Part shown: positions 1-8,562 of the stretch, piece after piece
Numbering within the stretch: position 1 is the first letter of the stretch
How the letters are laid out: every line of letters begins with the position of its first letter
NCBI RefSeq assembly: GCF_001185345.1
Contig: NZ_KQ236745.1
Coordinates: 316,478-380,477 of the forward strand
Direction: 5' to 3'
DNA: 64,000 nt
From: Dorea sp. D27
GTDB taxonomy: Bacteria > Bacillota > Clostridia > Lachnospirales > Lachnospiraceae
The notes under the pieces: model-generated
What the model was told of the DNA's origin: nothing
Database searches by the model: none
What the model saw: the letters and a program-made list of their open reading frames with translations, nothing else
Position numbers and translations under genes: made by a program

Positions 1-1795
1 CACGGTAGCGGTGAAGGACAGGAGCGGGAACGTGACCTCAGGGATCCGAGACGTGACGGTAAAGGAGGAGGCGCTGAAGCTGTCCGTGAGCAGCGACAGG
101 AGCAGTGCGGATTCCGGAGATAAGGTATCGCTGGCGGCAAAGGGAAGCGGCGGCTCAGGAGGCTATGAGTACCGTTTTACGGAGACGTACAACGGAACGG
201 TGACGACGGTGCGGGCATACAGTTCGACGCCGACGTATACATTCACGGCATCCGGGAACGGGCTGCACCGATTCACTGTAGCGGTGAAGGACAGAAGTGG
301 CAATGTAGCTTCAAGCAACTGTGACGTTATCATAAAAGAGTCGCCCATATCATTAATAGTTACAAGCGATAAAAGCACTACAGAAACAGAAGGAACAGAT
401 ATAGTATTAACTGCCAAAGGAAACGGTGGAAGCGGCGATTATGAATATCGGTTTACCGAAACTTATGGGGAAGATGTCACTACAGTACAGGCATACAGCA
501 ATAAGGCAGCATATTCGTTTAAAGCAGCCAAAGCTGGTGTACATAGATATACAGTTGCAGTGAGAGACAGTGCGGGAAATACAACTTCCATTATATATAC
601 GTTGACAGTGACACCAAAGCCGCTTTCGATATCTGTTACCAGCAGCAACTCTGCAAGCGAGGTATTAGGTACAGAGATAACTCTGGCAGCCAAAGCAGAT
701 GATGGCATTGAGCCATATGAATACCGCTTTACAGATACATACGCGGGGATTTCGACGACGGTACAGCCATACAGTACCAAGTCTACATATACCGCTGTAC
801 TTCAGGGAGTAGGCGAGCATAAATATACAGTTGCGGTAAGAGACGCGGATGGAAGGATAGGTTCAACTGTATATTCGGTGACAGTTAGGCCGGAGGCGGG
901 ATATGAGATTTCTGTCTCAATGAAAAGCAGTCAGCCACAGAGGGTCAAGACTGGTACGGGCGTGACTTTAACTGCAACGGCAAAAGGTGGATACGGGGAG
1001 ACACAGTATCGATTTACTGAGACATATCAGGGAGCTGCCGTTACTAGGCAGTCATACAGCGCAAAAAACACGTATACATTTACAGCTACAGGAATAGGAG
1101 AGCATACCTATACGATAGCTGTAAAAGATAAAGAAGGCCAAACAACATCCGTAGCATATACAATGATGGTGTATGACGATACGTTAAGAGGCATTGATGT
1201 ATCAGCATATCAGGGAAATATCGACTGGAAGAGCGTGAAAAACAGTGGAATTAATTTTGCGATGCTGAGAGTTCTGTCGGGAACAATGTCAAACCTGACA
1301 GTTGATTCAAAATTCAATGCTAACATTTCAGGTGCCTCTAAAAATGGCATCGCAGTAGGTGCATATAGGTACGGCTATGCTATGACAGTAGCTGAGGCGC
1401 AGCGTGAAGCGAAAGAGACGGTAAATGCTATTAAAGCCAGCGGATATAATATCACTTATCCAATAGCGTATGATGTGGAAGATGCAAATACTCAAGGAAA
1501 GCTGAGCAAATCGCAGCTGACGGCCATAATAAAAGCTTATAAGGGAGTTATTGAAAATAATGGTTATAAGTTTATGATATATGCAAATACAGACTGGCTT
1601 AGAAATAAAATTGACATGAGCAGCTTTGCAGATGTTGATGTATGGGTAGCAAGCTGGTTTTTAGATGGAACCCCGAATCACAATCATGGATATAACGGAC
1701 CGGGAACGGTTACGATATGGCAGTATTCTAGTCAGGGAAGAGTCCCTGGAATCAGCGGCGATGTCGATATGAATATAGGATATAAATCATATTAA
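1..1795 (+). CDS. GH25 lysozyme with Ig-like repeats (5' end missing)
   Basis: This is a secreted cell-wall hydrolase whose start lies before the window; the frame is open from base 2. About four tandem repeats of roughly 93 residues (nt 68-334, 338-617, 618-893, 894-1180) share the motifs YEYRFTETY and TVAVKDRSGN, and look like Ig-like surface or wall-binding domains. The last ~200 residues (nt 1186-1792) are a glycosyl hydrolase family 25 domain. It begins RGIDVSAYQGNIDW and carries the acidic pair AYDVED expected at the active site, so N-acetylmuramidase activity is predicted. Base composition changes sharply inside the gene: by hand count GC is 62% at 61-120 and 37% at 361-420. This suggests that the first repeat and the rest have different histories. 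A strong terminator follows directly. Confidence 0.9.
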   Translation, partial: TVAVKDRSGNVTSGIRDVTVKEEALKLSVSSDRSSADSGDKVSLAAKGSGGSGGYEYRFTETYNGTVTTVRAYSSTPTYTFTASGNGLHRFTVAVKDRSGNVASSNCDVIIKESPISLIVTSDKSTTETEGTDIVLTAKGNGGSGDYEYRFTETYGEDVTTVQAYSNKAAYSFKAAKAGVHRYTVAVRDSAGNTTSIIYTLTVTPKPLSISVTSSNSASEVLGTEITLAAKADDGIEPYEYRFTDTYAGISTTVQPYSTKSTYTAVLQGVGEHKYTVAVRDADGRIGSTVYSVTVRPEAGYEISVSMKSSQPQRVKTGTGVTLTATAKGGYGETQYRFTETYQGAAVTRQSYSAKNTYTFTATGIGEHTYTIAVKDKEGQTTSVAYTMMVYDDTLRGIDVSAYQGNIDWKSVKNSGINFAMLRVLSGTMSNLTVDSKFNANISGASKNGIAVGAYRYGYAMTVAEAQREAKETVNAIKASGYNITYPIAYDVEDANTQGKLSKSQLTAIIKAYKGVIENNGYKFMIYANTDWLRNKIDMSSFADVDVWVASWFLDGTPNHNHGYNGPGTVTIWQYSSQGRVPGISGDVDMNIGYKSY

Positions 1796-1796
1796 T

Positions 1797-1838
1797 AAAA
1801 TACGGCAGTATCACTCAATGATACTGCCGTATTTTATT
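1797..1838 (+). terminator. Rho-independent terminator after lysozyme gene
   Basis: A perfect 17-bp inverted repeat (1797-1813 with 1819-1835) closes a 5-base loop and is followed by T-rich sequence. The stem is flanked by A and T runs, so it could work in both directions. Confidence 0.9.
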
Positions 1839-1938
1839 TGCTGACAGCTGAATTACTTTAAATAAAGTGAAAATACTAAAGCTAACGTTAATGTACAGCA
1901 TATTTCAATCGTTAGCGTCACTAAGTAATATATAAACA

Positions 1939-1967
1939 TTGTAATTTGTACCAAAATTTGATATCAT
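1939..1967 (+). promoter_or_regulatory. Candidate promoter of first polysaccharide operon
   Basis: TTGTAA (1939-1944) and TATCAT (1962-1967) are separated by 17 bp, 48 bp before the first gene of the operon. Upstream is a 7-bp inverted repeat, GCTAACG (1881-1887) with CGTTAGC (1910-1916), which might be an operator. Both calls rest on pattern only. Confidence 0.4.
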
Positions 1968-2015
1968 AATTAAGTGTAAAAAATTTGTAACATTTTGAAA
2001 TAAAGAGGTCATATT

Positions 2016-3962
2016 ATGAAAAATATCATAAATTTAAAAAGTTCTAAAACGAGGATGTTCTTACTTTGTATAGTAGATATTGGCACCATACTGCTAAATT
2101 CATATCTTTCTCTTTTGATTCGCTATGAAGGCCACCATGAGTGGATATTGCCGGAATATCTTGACAGTATCAAGAAATACGCTTTGATTAATGTTGTTAT
2201 CACTATAATTATCTTTTTACTATTAAATCTATATAAAAGTATCTGGACATATGCAGGAGTACATGAAGTCGCATCCATCATAGCAGCATGTATTTTATCT
2301 ACAGCTTTCCAGGCTTTGGGATTTTTAATTTTTAATCTGATTGTACCGAGAAGCTATTACATCATCTATTTCTTTTTACTGACTATGACGACAACGTCCA
2401 CCAGATTCTCCTATCGACTGCTGAGGACGTTGCAAAGTAAGGTTAAGCGTTCAGGTGGCAGGCTAATAAATACTATGGTCATTGGGGCAGGGGAAGCGGG
2501 AAGCGTCATTATACACGAGCTGAAAACGAGCCGCCACCTTAACCGTAATGTAGTCTGTATTATTGATGACAACCCTTCAAAAAGGGGAAAGTATCTGCAA
2601 GGAATCAGAATTGCCGGAGGCCGGGATGATATTATCGCCGCGGTTAAGAGATACAGTATTGAAGAGATAATTCTGGCCATACCTTCAGCAGGTCCTAAGA
2701 CTACGAAAGAGATATTACGTATCTGCAACGAGACGAACTGTAAGCTGAAAGTACTGCCAGGAATGTATCAGCTCATTAACGAAGAGGTGAGTGTCTCCAA
2801 GCTGAGAGAAGTATCGATTGAGGACTTGCTTGGGAGGGACAGTATTAACATTGACTTGGACAGTGTGGCAGGGTATGTGAATAACAAAACAGTATTAATA
2901 ACAGGCGGCGGCGGATCGATTGGCAGTGAACTGTGCCGTCAGATTGCCAATTATTGCCCTAAATGCCTGATTATATTTGATATTTATGAGAATAATGCTT
3001 ACGATATACAGCAGGAATTGAAAAAGAAGTATCCACATCTTCGTCTGGAAGTGCTGATTGGCTCTGTCCGTAATACAAAAAGGATAGAATGGGTGATGGA
3101 ACGTTATCGGCCCGATGTTGTATATCACGCAGCCGCGCATAAACACGTACCGCTGATGGAGGACAGTCCAAATGAGGCGATTAAAAATAATGTGTTTGGG
3201 ACTTATAAAACTGCAAGAGCTGCTGACAAATTTGGTGTAAAAAGATTTGTTCTCATTTCAACGGACAAAGCGGTGAATCCAACCAATATCATGGGAGCAT
3301 CTAAACGTTTATGCGAGATGGTTATTCAGACGTTTAACAAGTATTCGACAACCGAATACGTCGCGGTTCGTTTTGGCAATGTCCTGGGCAGTAATGGCAG
3401 TGTAATTCCATTATTTAGAAAGCAGATGGAAGAGGGCGGACCTGTTACGGTTACCCATCCGGACATTATCCGGTATTTTATGACGATACCAGAAGCCGTA
3501 TCCCTGGTCCTACAGGCTGGTGCTTATGCAAAAGGCGGAGAGATATTTGTTCTGGACATGGGGGAACCTGTGAAGATTGCAGATTTAGCAAAAAATCTGA
3601 TTCGTTTGTCCGGATATACTTTAGGGGCGGATATGGAAATTGAATATACCGGGCTCAGACCAGGAGAGAAGCTATATGAGGAACTTCTCATAGCAGACGA
3701 AGGTCTGCAGAAAACACAAAATGATTTGATATATATTGGGGAGCCATTAGAGTTTGATGAAGTTCATTTTCTAAGTGAGTTAAAAAAATTAGAAGAGGCT
3801 GCCATTAATGAGGATATAGAAGTAAAAAATATAGTTTCCGGTATTGTGACGACTTACCATATCAAACCGGAAGATAAAGCCAGGGATGAGAAAAACTATA
3901 GAGTCCTCAACAGCCTTGGAGCTATCAGCCACGAAGGTGCTGTAGTGGAGGAGCGGAAATAA
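2016..3962 (+). CDS. Membrane UDP-sugar 4,6-dehydratase (CapD/PglF/EpsC family)
   Basis: The 648 residues match the long membrane form of nucleotide-sugar dehydratases, which convert UDP-GlcNAc to the 4-keto-6-deoxy sugar. The first ~130 residues hold four hydrophobic membrane segments. A first Rossmann-like domain (VIGAGEAGSVI, ~residue 165) is followed by the catalytic domain, with NAD motif GGGGSIGSE at ~residue 295 and the active-site region STDKAVNPTNIMGASK at ~residue 414, where the usual SYK triad is altered as in PglF. The start follows AAAGAGGT at normal spacing. It leads an operon with an EpsN/PglE-type aminotransferase and a PglC-type sugar-phosphate transferase. That trio suggests a 4-amino-4,6-dideoxy (bacillosamine-type) first sugar, although no PglD-like acetyltransferase is seen in the window. 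Confidence 0.93.
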   Translation: MKNIINLKSSKTRMFLLCIVDIGTILLNSYLSLLIRYEGHHEWILPEYLDSIKKYALINVVITIIIFLLLNLYKSIWTYAGVHEVASIIAACILSTAFQALGFLIFNLIVPRSYYIIYFFLLTMTTTSTRFSYRLLRTLQSKVKRSGGRLINTMVIGAGEAGSVIIHELKTSRHLNRNVVCIIDDNPSKRGKYLQGIRIAGGRDDIIAAVKRYSIEEIILAIPSAGPKTTKEILRICNETNCKLKVLPGMYQLINEEVSVSKLREVSIEDLLGRDSINIDLDSVAGYVNNKTVLITGGGGSIGSELCRQIANYCPKCLIIFDIYENNAYDIQQELKKKYPHLRLEVLIGSVRNTKRIEWVMERYRPDVVYHAAAHKHVPLMEDSPNEAIKNNVFGTYKTARAADKFGVKRFVLISTDKAVNPTNIMGASKRLCEMVIQTFNKYSTTEYVAVRFGNVLGSNGSVIPLFRKQMEEGGPVTVTHPDIIRYFMTIPEAVSLVLQAGAYAKGGEIFVLDMGEPVKIADLAKNLIRLSGYTLGADMEIEYTGLRPGEKLYEELLIADEGLQKTQNDLIYIGEPLEFDEVHFLSELKKLEEAAINEDIEVKNIVSGIVTTYHIKPEDKARDEKNYRVLNSLGAISHEGAVVEERK

Positions 3963-4032
3963 CCCGAGCCAGCTAATATACTGATGTTTAACGAGAAACA
4001 GGTATAAGAATCTAAGAAGAAAGAGGAATGTA

Positions 4033-5298
4033 ATGAGCATAAACAATCGGCCGATTTTGATTCATGAGGTACATGATTTATGGCCAAAAACATTAACTGA
4101 TATTGGCGGGATGAAAAAAAGCAGCCCCTTTGTATGTCTAATGCAGCGAGGAGAAAATGAGTCATACAAATCTGCTGACTATGTCGCAAGCACATTGGAA
4201 TTTGCCGAACCACACATGGCAAAGCATGGATTAGAGCGTGGGAAATTTGTGTATATCCCTAACGGCATTTCTAAAGCGGACTGGGAATTAACCGAATGTA
4301 TTCCAGAAAATCATAAAGAGGTCTTAGACAGAATTAAGGGGGAAAATAAATTTATTGTAGGCTATTTTGGCGGCTTTGCGATATCGAATGCTTTGGACAG
4401 ACTATTAGACGCAGCCGAGCTTATTAAAAATAAAGACATTGTTTTTGTCCTGGTAGGCAAGGGGGCGGAAAAAAAACGCCTGTGCGGGCGAGTAAAAGAA
4501 GAAGGCATTCAAAATGTGATTTTTTTAGAGCCTATACCGAAAAAAAGCATACCGGACTTACTAAAGTATTTTGACTGTGTATATATGGGAATAGAAAAAG
4601 AGTTAGAAATATATAAGTATGGCATCAGCTTTACTAAAATGTATGATTCCATGATGGGAGGCTGCCCGATTATTATCAGCATGTCAGATGTGGCAACACC
4701 TGTAGAGACTTTTCAGTGTGGCATAAAGACATCGGTGGATAAGTATAGGCTGAAAGACTGTATCGAAAAGATGTATGCCATGCCTGAAGAAGATAGGGCG
4801 ATAATGGGCAAGAACGGGAAAGAGGCAGTCTTGGAGAATTATGAATATGGAAAGCTGGCTGAAAAATATGAGGCGTTATTTCCCAAGAATAAGGCAACAA
4901 TATTACTAATAAACCATTATGCGGGAAGCAGCAGCATGGGAATGGATTTCAGACCTTACTATCTAGCCAAAGAATGGGTTCGCAAAGGCCATAAAGTAAA
5001 GATTATAGCAGCAGATTATTCACATCTGCGGAGGGAAAATCCATGCGTTGCCAAGGATTTTCAAAGGCAGCTGATAGATGGAGTTGAATATTACTGGATA
5101 AAAACAGGAAAATATGAAGGAAACGGAGTCAAGAGAGCATTGACAATGTTTCAATTTATCAGCAAACTATGTATTGGGGCAAAAAGAATAGCACAGGTTA
5201 TGAATCCAGATGTCGTTATAACAGCTTCTACATATCCTCTGGATATATATGCGGCTAAATTGATTAGGAAGCATGTTTTTAAGAAGAGAAAGGGTTAA
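4033..5298 (+). CDS. GT4 glycosyltransferase with N- and C-halves in swapped order
   Basis: The 421-residue protein is related to WbuB-like family 4 glycosyltransferases, but its parts are permuted. Residues 1-~285 are the second half of such an enzyme, from ILIHEVHDLWPKTL through IPNGISKADW and FIVGYFGG to the usual C-terminal helix. Residues ~288-421 are the first half, from ATILLINHYAGSSSMGMDFR through KTGKYEGNGVKRALTM to VITASTYPLDIYAAKLI. The first half stops exactly where the second half would normally begin, so each segment occurs once. The start has a good ribosome binding site (AAGAGG) and the next gene begins 2 nt after the stop. It may be a functional circular permutation or an in-frame remnant of two tandem genes; sequence alone cannot decide. 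Confidence 0.8.
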   Translation: MSINNRPILIHEVHDLWPKTLTDIGGMKKSSPFVCLMQRGENESYKSADYVASTLEFAEPHMAKHGLERGKFVYIPNGISKADWELTECIPENHKEVLDRIKGENKFIVGYFGGFAISNALDRLLDAAELIKNKDIVFVLVGKGAEKKRLCGRVKEEGIQNVIFLEPIPKKSIPDLLKYFDCVYMGIEKELEIYKYGISFTKMYDSMMGGCPIIISMSDVATPVETFQCGIKTSVDKYRLKDCIEKMYAMPEEDRAIMGKNGKEAVLENYEYGKLAEKYEALFPKNKATILLINHYAGSSSMGMDFRPYYLAKEWVRKGHKVKIIAADYSHLRRENPCVAKDFQRQLIDGVEYYWIKTGKYEGNGVKRALTMFQFISKLCIGAKRIAQVMNPDVVITASTYPLDIYAAKLIRKHVFKKRKG

Positions 5299-5300
5299 AA

Positions 5301-6473
5301 ATGAGTAAGAGCAGGATGGAAAAATTCGAAAACAGAGTCTTTATGTCCAGTCCAACGATGCATGGAGATGAACAAATATATATAAAGGAAGCATTTGACA
5401 CTAATTGGATTGCACCTCTGGGAACAAATGTAGACGCATTTGAGAAGGATATGGCAGAATTTATCGGGTGTGTTGGTGCAACCGCTTTATCATCCGGAAC
5501 TGCTGCAATACATCTGGCGGTAAAACTTGCAGGAATTGAAGCAGATGATACGGTGTTTTGCTCAGACCTTACGTTTGCCGCGACGGTAAATCCTATATCT
5601 TATGAAGGAGGAAATGCTGTTTTTATTGATGCAGAAAGGGATACCTGGAATATGGATCCCGCGGCATTGAGAAAAGCGTTTCAAAAATATGATGATAATG
5701 TACATGAAGATGGTAAATTGTACAAGAAACCAAAAGCGGTGATTGTGGCAAATCTCTATGGTACCCCGGCCAAGCTGGATGAAATCAGGGATATCTGTAA
5801 TGAATATGAGACATTGCTGATTGAGGATGCGGCAGAGTCATTAGGGGCCACATATAAAGGAATGCAGACAGGACGCTTTGGAGTGTATAATGCGATAAGC
5901 TTCAACGGAAACAAGATTATTACGACATCGGGCGGAGGCATGCTGCTGTCAGATGATACAGAAGCATTAAAAAAAGCTAAGTTCTGGGCGACTCAGGCCC
6001 GGGAAGACCTGCCTTATTATTACCACAAAGAAATAGGATATAACTATAGGATGAGCAATATCATTGCAGGAATAGGAAGGGGCCAGCTGTTACATTTGGA
6101 TCAGCACTGTAAGAAAAAAAGAGAAATATATGAAAACTATAAAGAAGGCTTTAGCGATCTGCCTTTATCAATGAATCCTTATGAGACATGCAGCATGCCT
6201 AATTTTTGGCTAAGCTGTATCCTTCTGGACAGAGGGTGTAAGACGACACCTGATGAAATAAGGAGAAAGCTGGAAAGCTATAATGTAGAGTCGAGATTGA
6301 TATGGAGGCCGATGCATATGCAGCCTGTTTATGAAAGTAATGATTTTATTGCATCAGGTGATGAATATGTGGGTAAAGACATTTTTGAACGTGGATTATG
6401 TCTTCCGAGTGACCTTAAGATGACTGAAGATGTACAAAATTCAGTAATAGAAATTATAAAAACAATGTTTTAA
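5301..6473 (+). CDS. PLP-dependent sugar aminotransferase (DegT family, EpsN/PglE-like)
   Basis: The 390-residue DegT/DnrJ/EryC1/StrS aminotransferase should transfer an amino group to the 4-keto sugar made by the dehydratase at 2016. The N-terminus (FMSSPTMHGDEQIYIKEAF, then NWIAPLGTNVDAFE) is typical of the EpsN/PglE branch. The PLP lysine is predicted at K205 in SFNGNKIITTSGGG, and EDAAESLGA carries the cofactor-binding aspartate. Length and start are normal for the family. It begins 2 nt after the permuted glycosyltransferase and is followed by the initiating transferase, fitting a bacillosamine-like precursor route. The natural partner acetyltransferase is missing from the window. Confidence 0.92.
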   Translation: MSKSRMEKFENRVFMSSPTMHGDEQIYIKEAFDTNWIAPLGTNVDAFEKDMAEFIGCVGATALSSGTAAIHLAVKLAGIEADDTVFCSDLTFAATVNPISYEGGNAVFIDAERDTWNMDPAALRKAFQKYDDNVHEDGKLYKKPKAVIVANLYGTPAKLDEIRDICNEYETLLIEDAAESLGATYKGMQTGRFGVYNAISFNGNKIITTSGGGMLLSDDTEALKKAKFWATQAREDLPYYYHKEIGYNYRMSNIIAGIGRGQLLHLDQHCKKKREIYENYKEGFSDLPLSMNPYETCSMPNFWLSCILLDRGCKTTPDEIRRKLESYNVESRLIWRPMHMQPVYESNDFIASGDEYVGKDIFERGLCLPSDLKMTEDVQNSVIEIIKTMF

Positions 6474-6498
6474 TTAAAAAAGGATAATTATTTGAAAT

Positions 6499-7182
6499 AT
6501 GAATTTATATGCACACTTAATAAAAAGGGTACAAGATTTTGTTATTGCACTGGCAGTAAGTATAATTTTAAGTCCTGTATTAATTATAGTATCGCTGCTG
6601 GTAAAAATAAAACTAGGAAGTCCGGTAATTTTTAAGCAGAAACGTCCCGGATTGAATAATAAAATATTTACGTTATATAAATTTAGGACGATGACCGATA
6701 AGAAAGACAAACATGGAGAATTGCTGCCGGATAAAGACAGGATGACCAGTTTTGGCGAGTGGCTGAGGGGAACAAGCCTCGATGAGCTTCCTGAATTGTT
6801 TAATATACTGAATGGAAGCCTGGCCATTGTCGGTCCACGTCCGCAGCTAGTGAAAGATTTGGTATTCATGGACAAGGAACAAAGGAAACGGCACAGGGTC
6901 AGACCAGGTTTGACAGGCCTTGCACAAGTGAATGGCAGAAATAATATTAATTGGGACGAAAAATTCAGATTTGATTTGAAATATATAAGAAATATAACTT
7001 TCTATAATGATTGGAAGATTATGTTTCAGACCGTGCAAAAGGTTTTCTGTAAAGAAGGAATCAATACGGAGGGGTTGGCTACTTCGGAGGATTTGGGAGA
7101 TTATCTGTTGCGGCTAGGCAGAATAACGGAAGAAGAATATAGAGCGGGATTGGAAAAAAGTAAATTACTGATAAACAGTTAA
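6499..7182 (+). CDS. Initiating sugar-phosphate transferase (PglC/EpsL type)
   Basis: At 227 residues this is the short form of the bacterial sugar transferases that load a sugar-1-phosphate onto undecaprenyl phosphate at the inner face of the membrane. An N-terminal hydrophobic segment (~residues 14-36) precedes the conserved block QKRPGLNNKIFTLYKFRTM, then RGTSLDELPELFN, VGPRPQ and RPGLTGLAQVNGRN. These are the signature motifs of the family. The small size matches PglC rather than the WbaP/WcaJ form with extra membrane segments. It follows the dehydratase and aminotransferase, so the amino sugar is its likely donor. The last ~40 residues extend past the core and are charged. The ribosome binding site (AGGAT) is about 13 nt from the ATG, somewhat far. 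Confidence 0.93.
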   Translation: MNLYAHLIKRVQDFVIALAVSIILSPVLIIVSLLVKIKLGSPVIFKQKRPGLNNKIFTLYKFRTMTDKKDKHGELLPDKDRMTSFGEWLRGTSLDELPELFNILNGSLAIVGPRPQLVKDLVFMDKEQRKRHRVRPGLTGLAQVNGRNNINWDEKFRFDLKYIRNITFYNDWKIMFQTVQKVFCKEGINTEGLATSEDLGDYLLRLGRITEEEYRAGLEKSKLLINS

Positions 7183-7209
7183 AATAAGTATCGGAATCGG
7201 AGGAAAGAA

Positions 7210-8423
7210 ATGAAAAGAAATCAGGAAATGCAGATTCCCTTTTTAGTGCCGGATATTACAGAAGCTGAAATTGATGAGGTGGTTGATACATTAAAAAGTG
7301 GTTGGCTTACCACGGGTCCTAAAACCAAAAAGCTGGAAAGAGAGCTGGCAGATTTTTGTAATACGAAAAGATTAATTTGCCTTAATTCTTCTACAGCATG
7401 TACAGAAATGGCATTACGCATACTGGGTATCGGCCCTGGGGATGAAGTTATAACTACTGCGTATACTTATACGGCATCAGCCAGCGTCATCTGCCATGTG
7501 GGCGCAACGCCGGTACTGGTTGATACCGCTAAAGATTCATTTGAAATGGATTATGATCAGATGGAAAAAGCGATAACGGAAAAACCAAGGCCATCATACC
7601 TGTAGATTTGGGTGGAGTAATGTGTGATTATGACCGTATATTTAGTATAGTGACAGGAAAGAGGCATTTATATTCGGCCGGAAATAAGATACAGTCTGCT
7701 ATAGGGCGTATAGTCGTGGTAGCTGATGCGGCACATGCTTTGGGAGCTACTCGAAAGGGGAAGAAATGTGGAGAAGTAGCAGATTTTACAAGCTTTTCCT
7801 TCCATGCAGTTAAAAATTTTACTACATCAGAGGGAGGAGGTCTTACTTGGAAACCAATTCAAGGGATAGATGATGAAGAAATCTATAAACGGCTGAACCT
7901 GCTGTCTCTTCATGGACAGTCAAAAGATGCATTAGAAAAAACAAAGCTGGGTGAGTGGGAATATGACGTGGTTGGTACCTACTATAAATGTAATATGACA
8001 GATGTCTTGGCAGCTTTGGGTATAGCTCAGCTAAAGCGGTATCCAGATATGCTTGACAGGAGAAAAGAAATTATAATGACTTATGACAATACATTTAAAG
8101 AACTTCCAGTGCAAGTTTTAAAACATTACGGGAGAGACTTTTCCTCGAGTGGACATTTATATTGTGTACGAATATTAGGAAAAAACAGAAAAGAATGTAA
8201 CGTTATAATGAATCAAATGGCAGAACGTGGTATAGCTACAAACGTACACTATAAACCGCTACCGATGCTGACAGCATATAAAAATATTGGTTTTAATATT
8301 GAAGAGTTTCCAAATGCATTCGATATTTTTTCTAACGAAATTACATTACCGCTGTATTCTAAACTGACAGATGAGGATGTAAAATATATCGTAGAAAACT
8401 TAAAGGCATGTATCGGCAGTTAA
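7210..8423 (+). pseudogene. DegT-family sugar aminotransferase split by a one-base frameshift
   Basis: Two adjacent reading frames together encode one DegT/DnrJ/EryC1 aminotransferase of ~404 residues. The first frame (7210-7605) runs from IPFLVPDITEAEIDEVVDTL to the acceptor region and then stops. The second (from about 7584 to 8423) continues with the expected PVDLGGVMCDYDRIF, the PLP lysine in SFHAVKNFTTSEGGG (codon 7812) and the usual C-terminus. The break lies in an A-run at 7580-7584: one extra A would restore TKAIIPVDLGG. It is a disrupted gene, a phase-variable homopolymer or a sequencing error. Intact, it would be a second amino-sugar enzyme of the cluster, nearer ArnB/PseC-like members than the gene at 5301. 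Confidence 0.88.
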
Positions 8424-8430
8424 TAATCGT

Positions 8431-8562
8431 ATGTCTCTTGGAAAAGATGTAATAAGAGAGCATTATAGCCAGATTGACAAATGCCTGGGTAACATGTATA
8501 CTAATAGCGATAAATTTGGAAATCCTCGTCATATGTCTTGGATTGTAAAGGAAATGTTATGA
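8431..8562 (+). CDS. Small ORF of unknown nature, possible remnant
   Basis: A 43-codon frame (begins MSLGKDVIREHYSQ, ends MSWIVKEML) fills the gap between the split aminotransferase and the next glycosyltransferase and overlaps the latter's ATG by 4 nt (ATGA). I recognise no family. There is no convincing ribosome binding site. It could be a small protein or the head of a decayed gene. Confidence 0.3.
   Translation: MSLGKDVIREHYSQIDKCLGNMYTNSDKFGNPRHMSWIVKEML

Noticed and set aside
7560-7620. Insertion element as cause of the aminotransferase break
   Set aside because: No added sequence, inverted repeat or target duplication is present; a single-base loss explains it.
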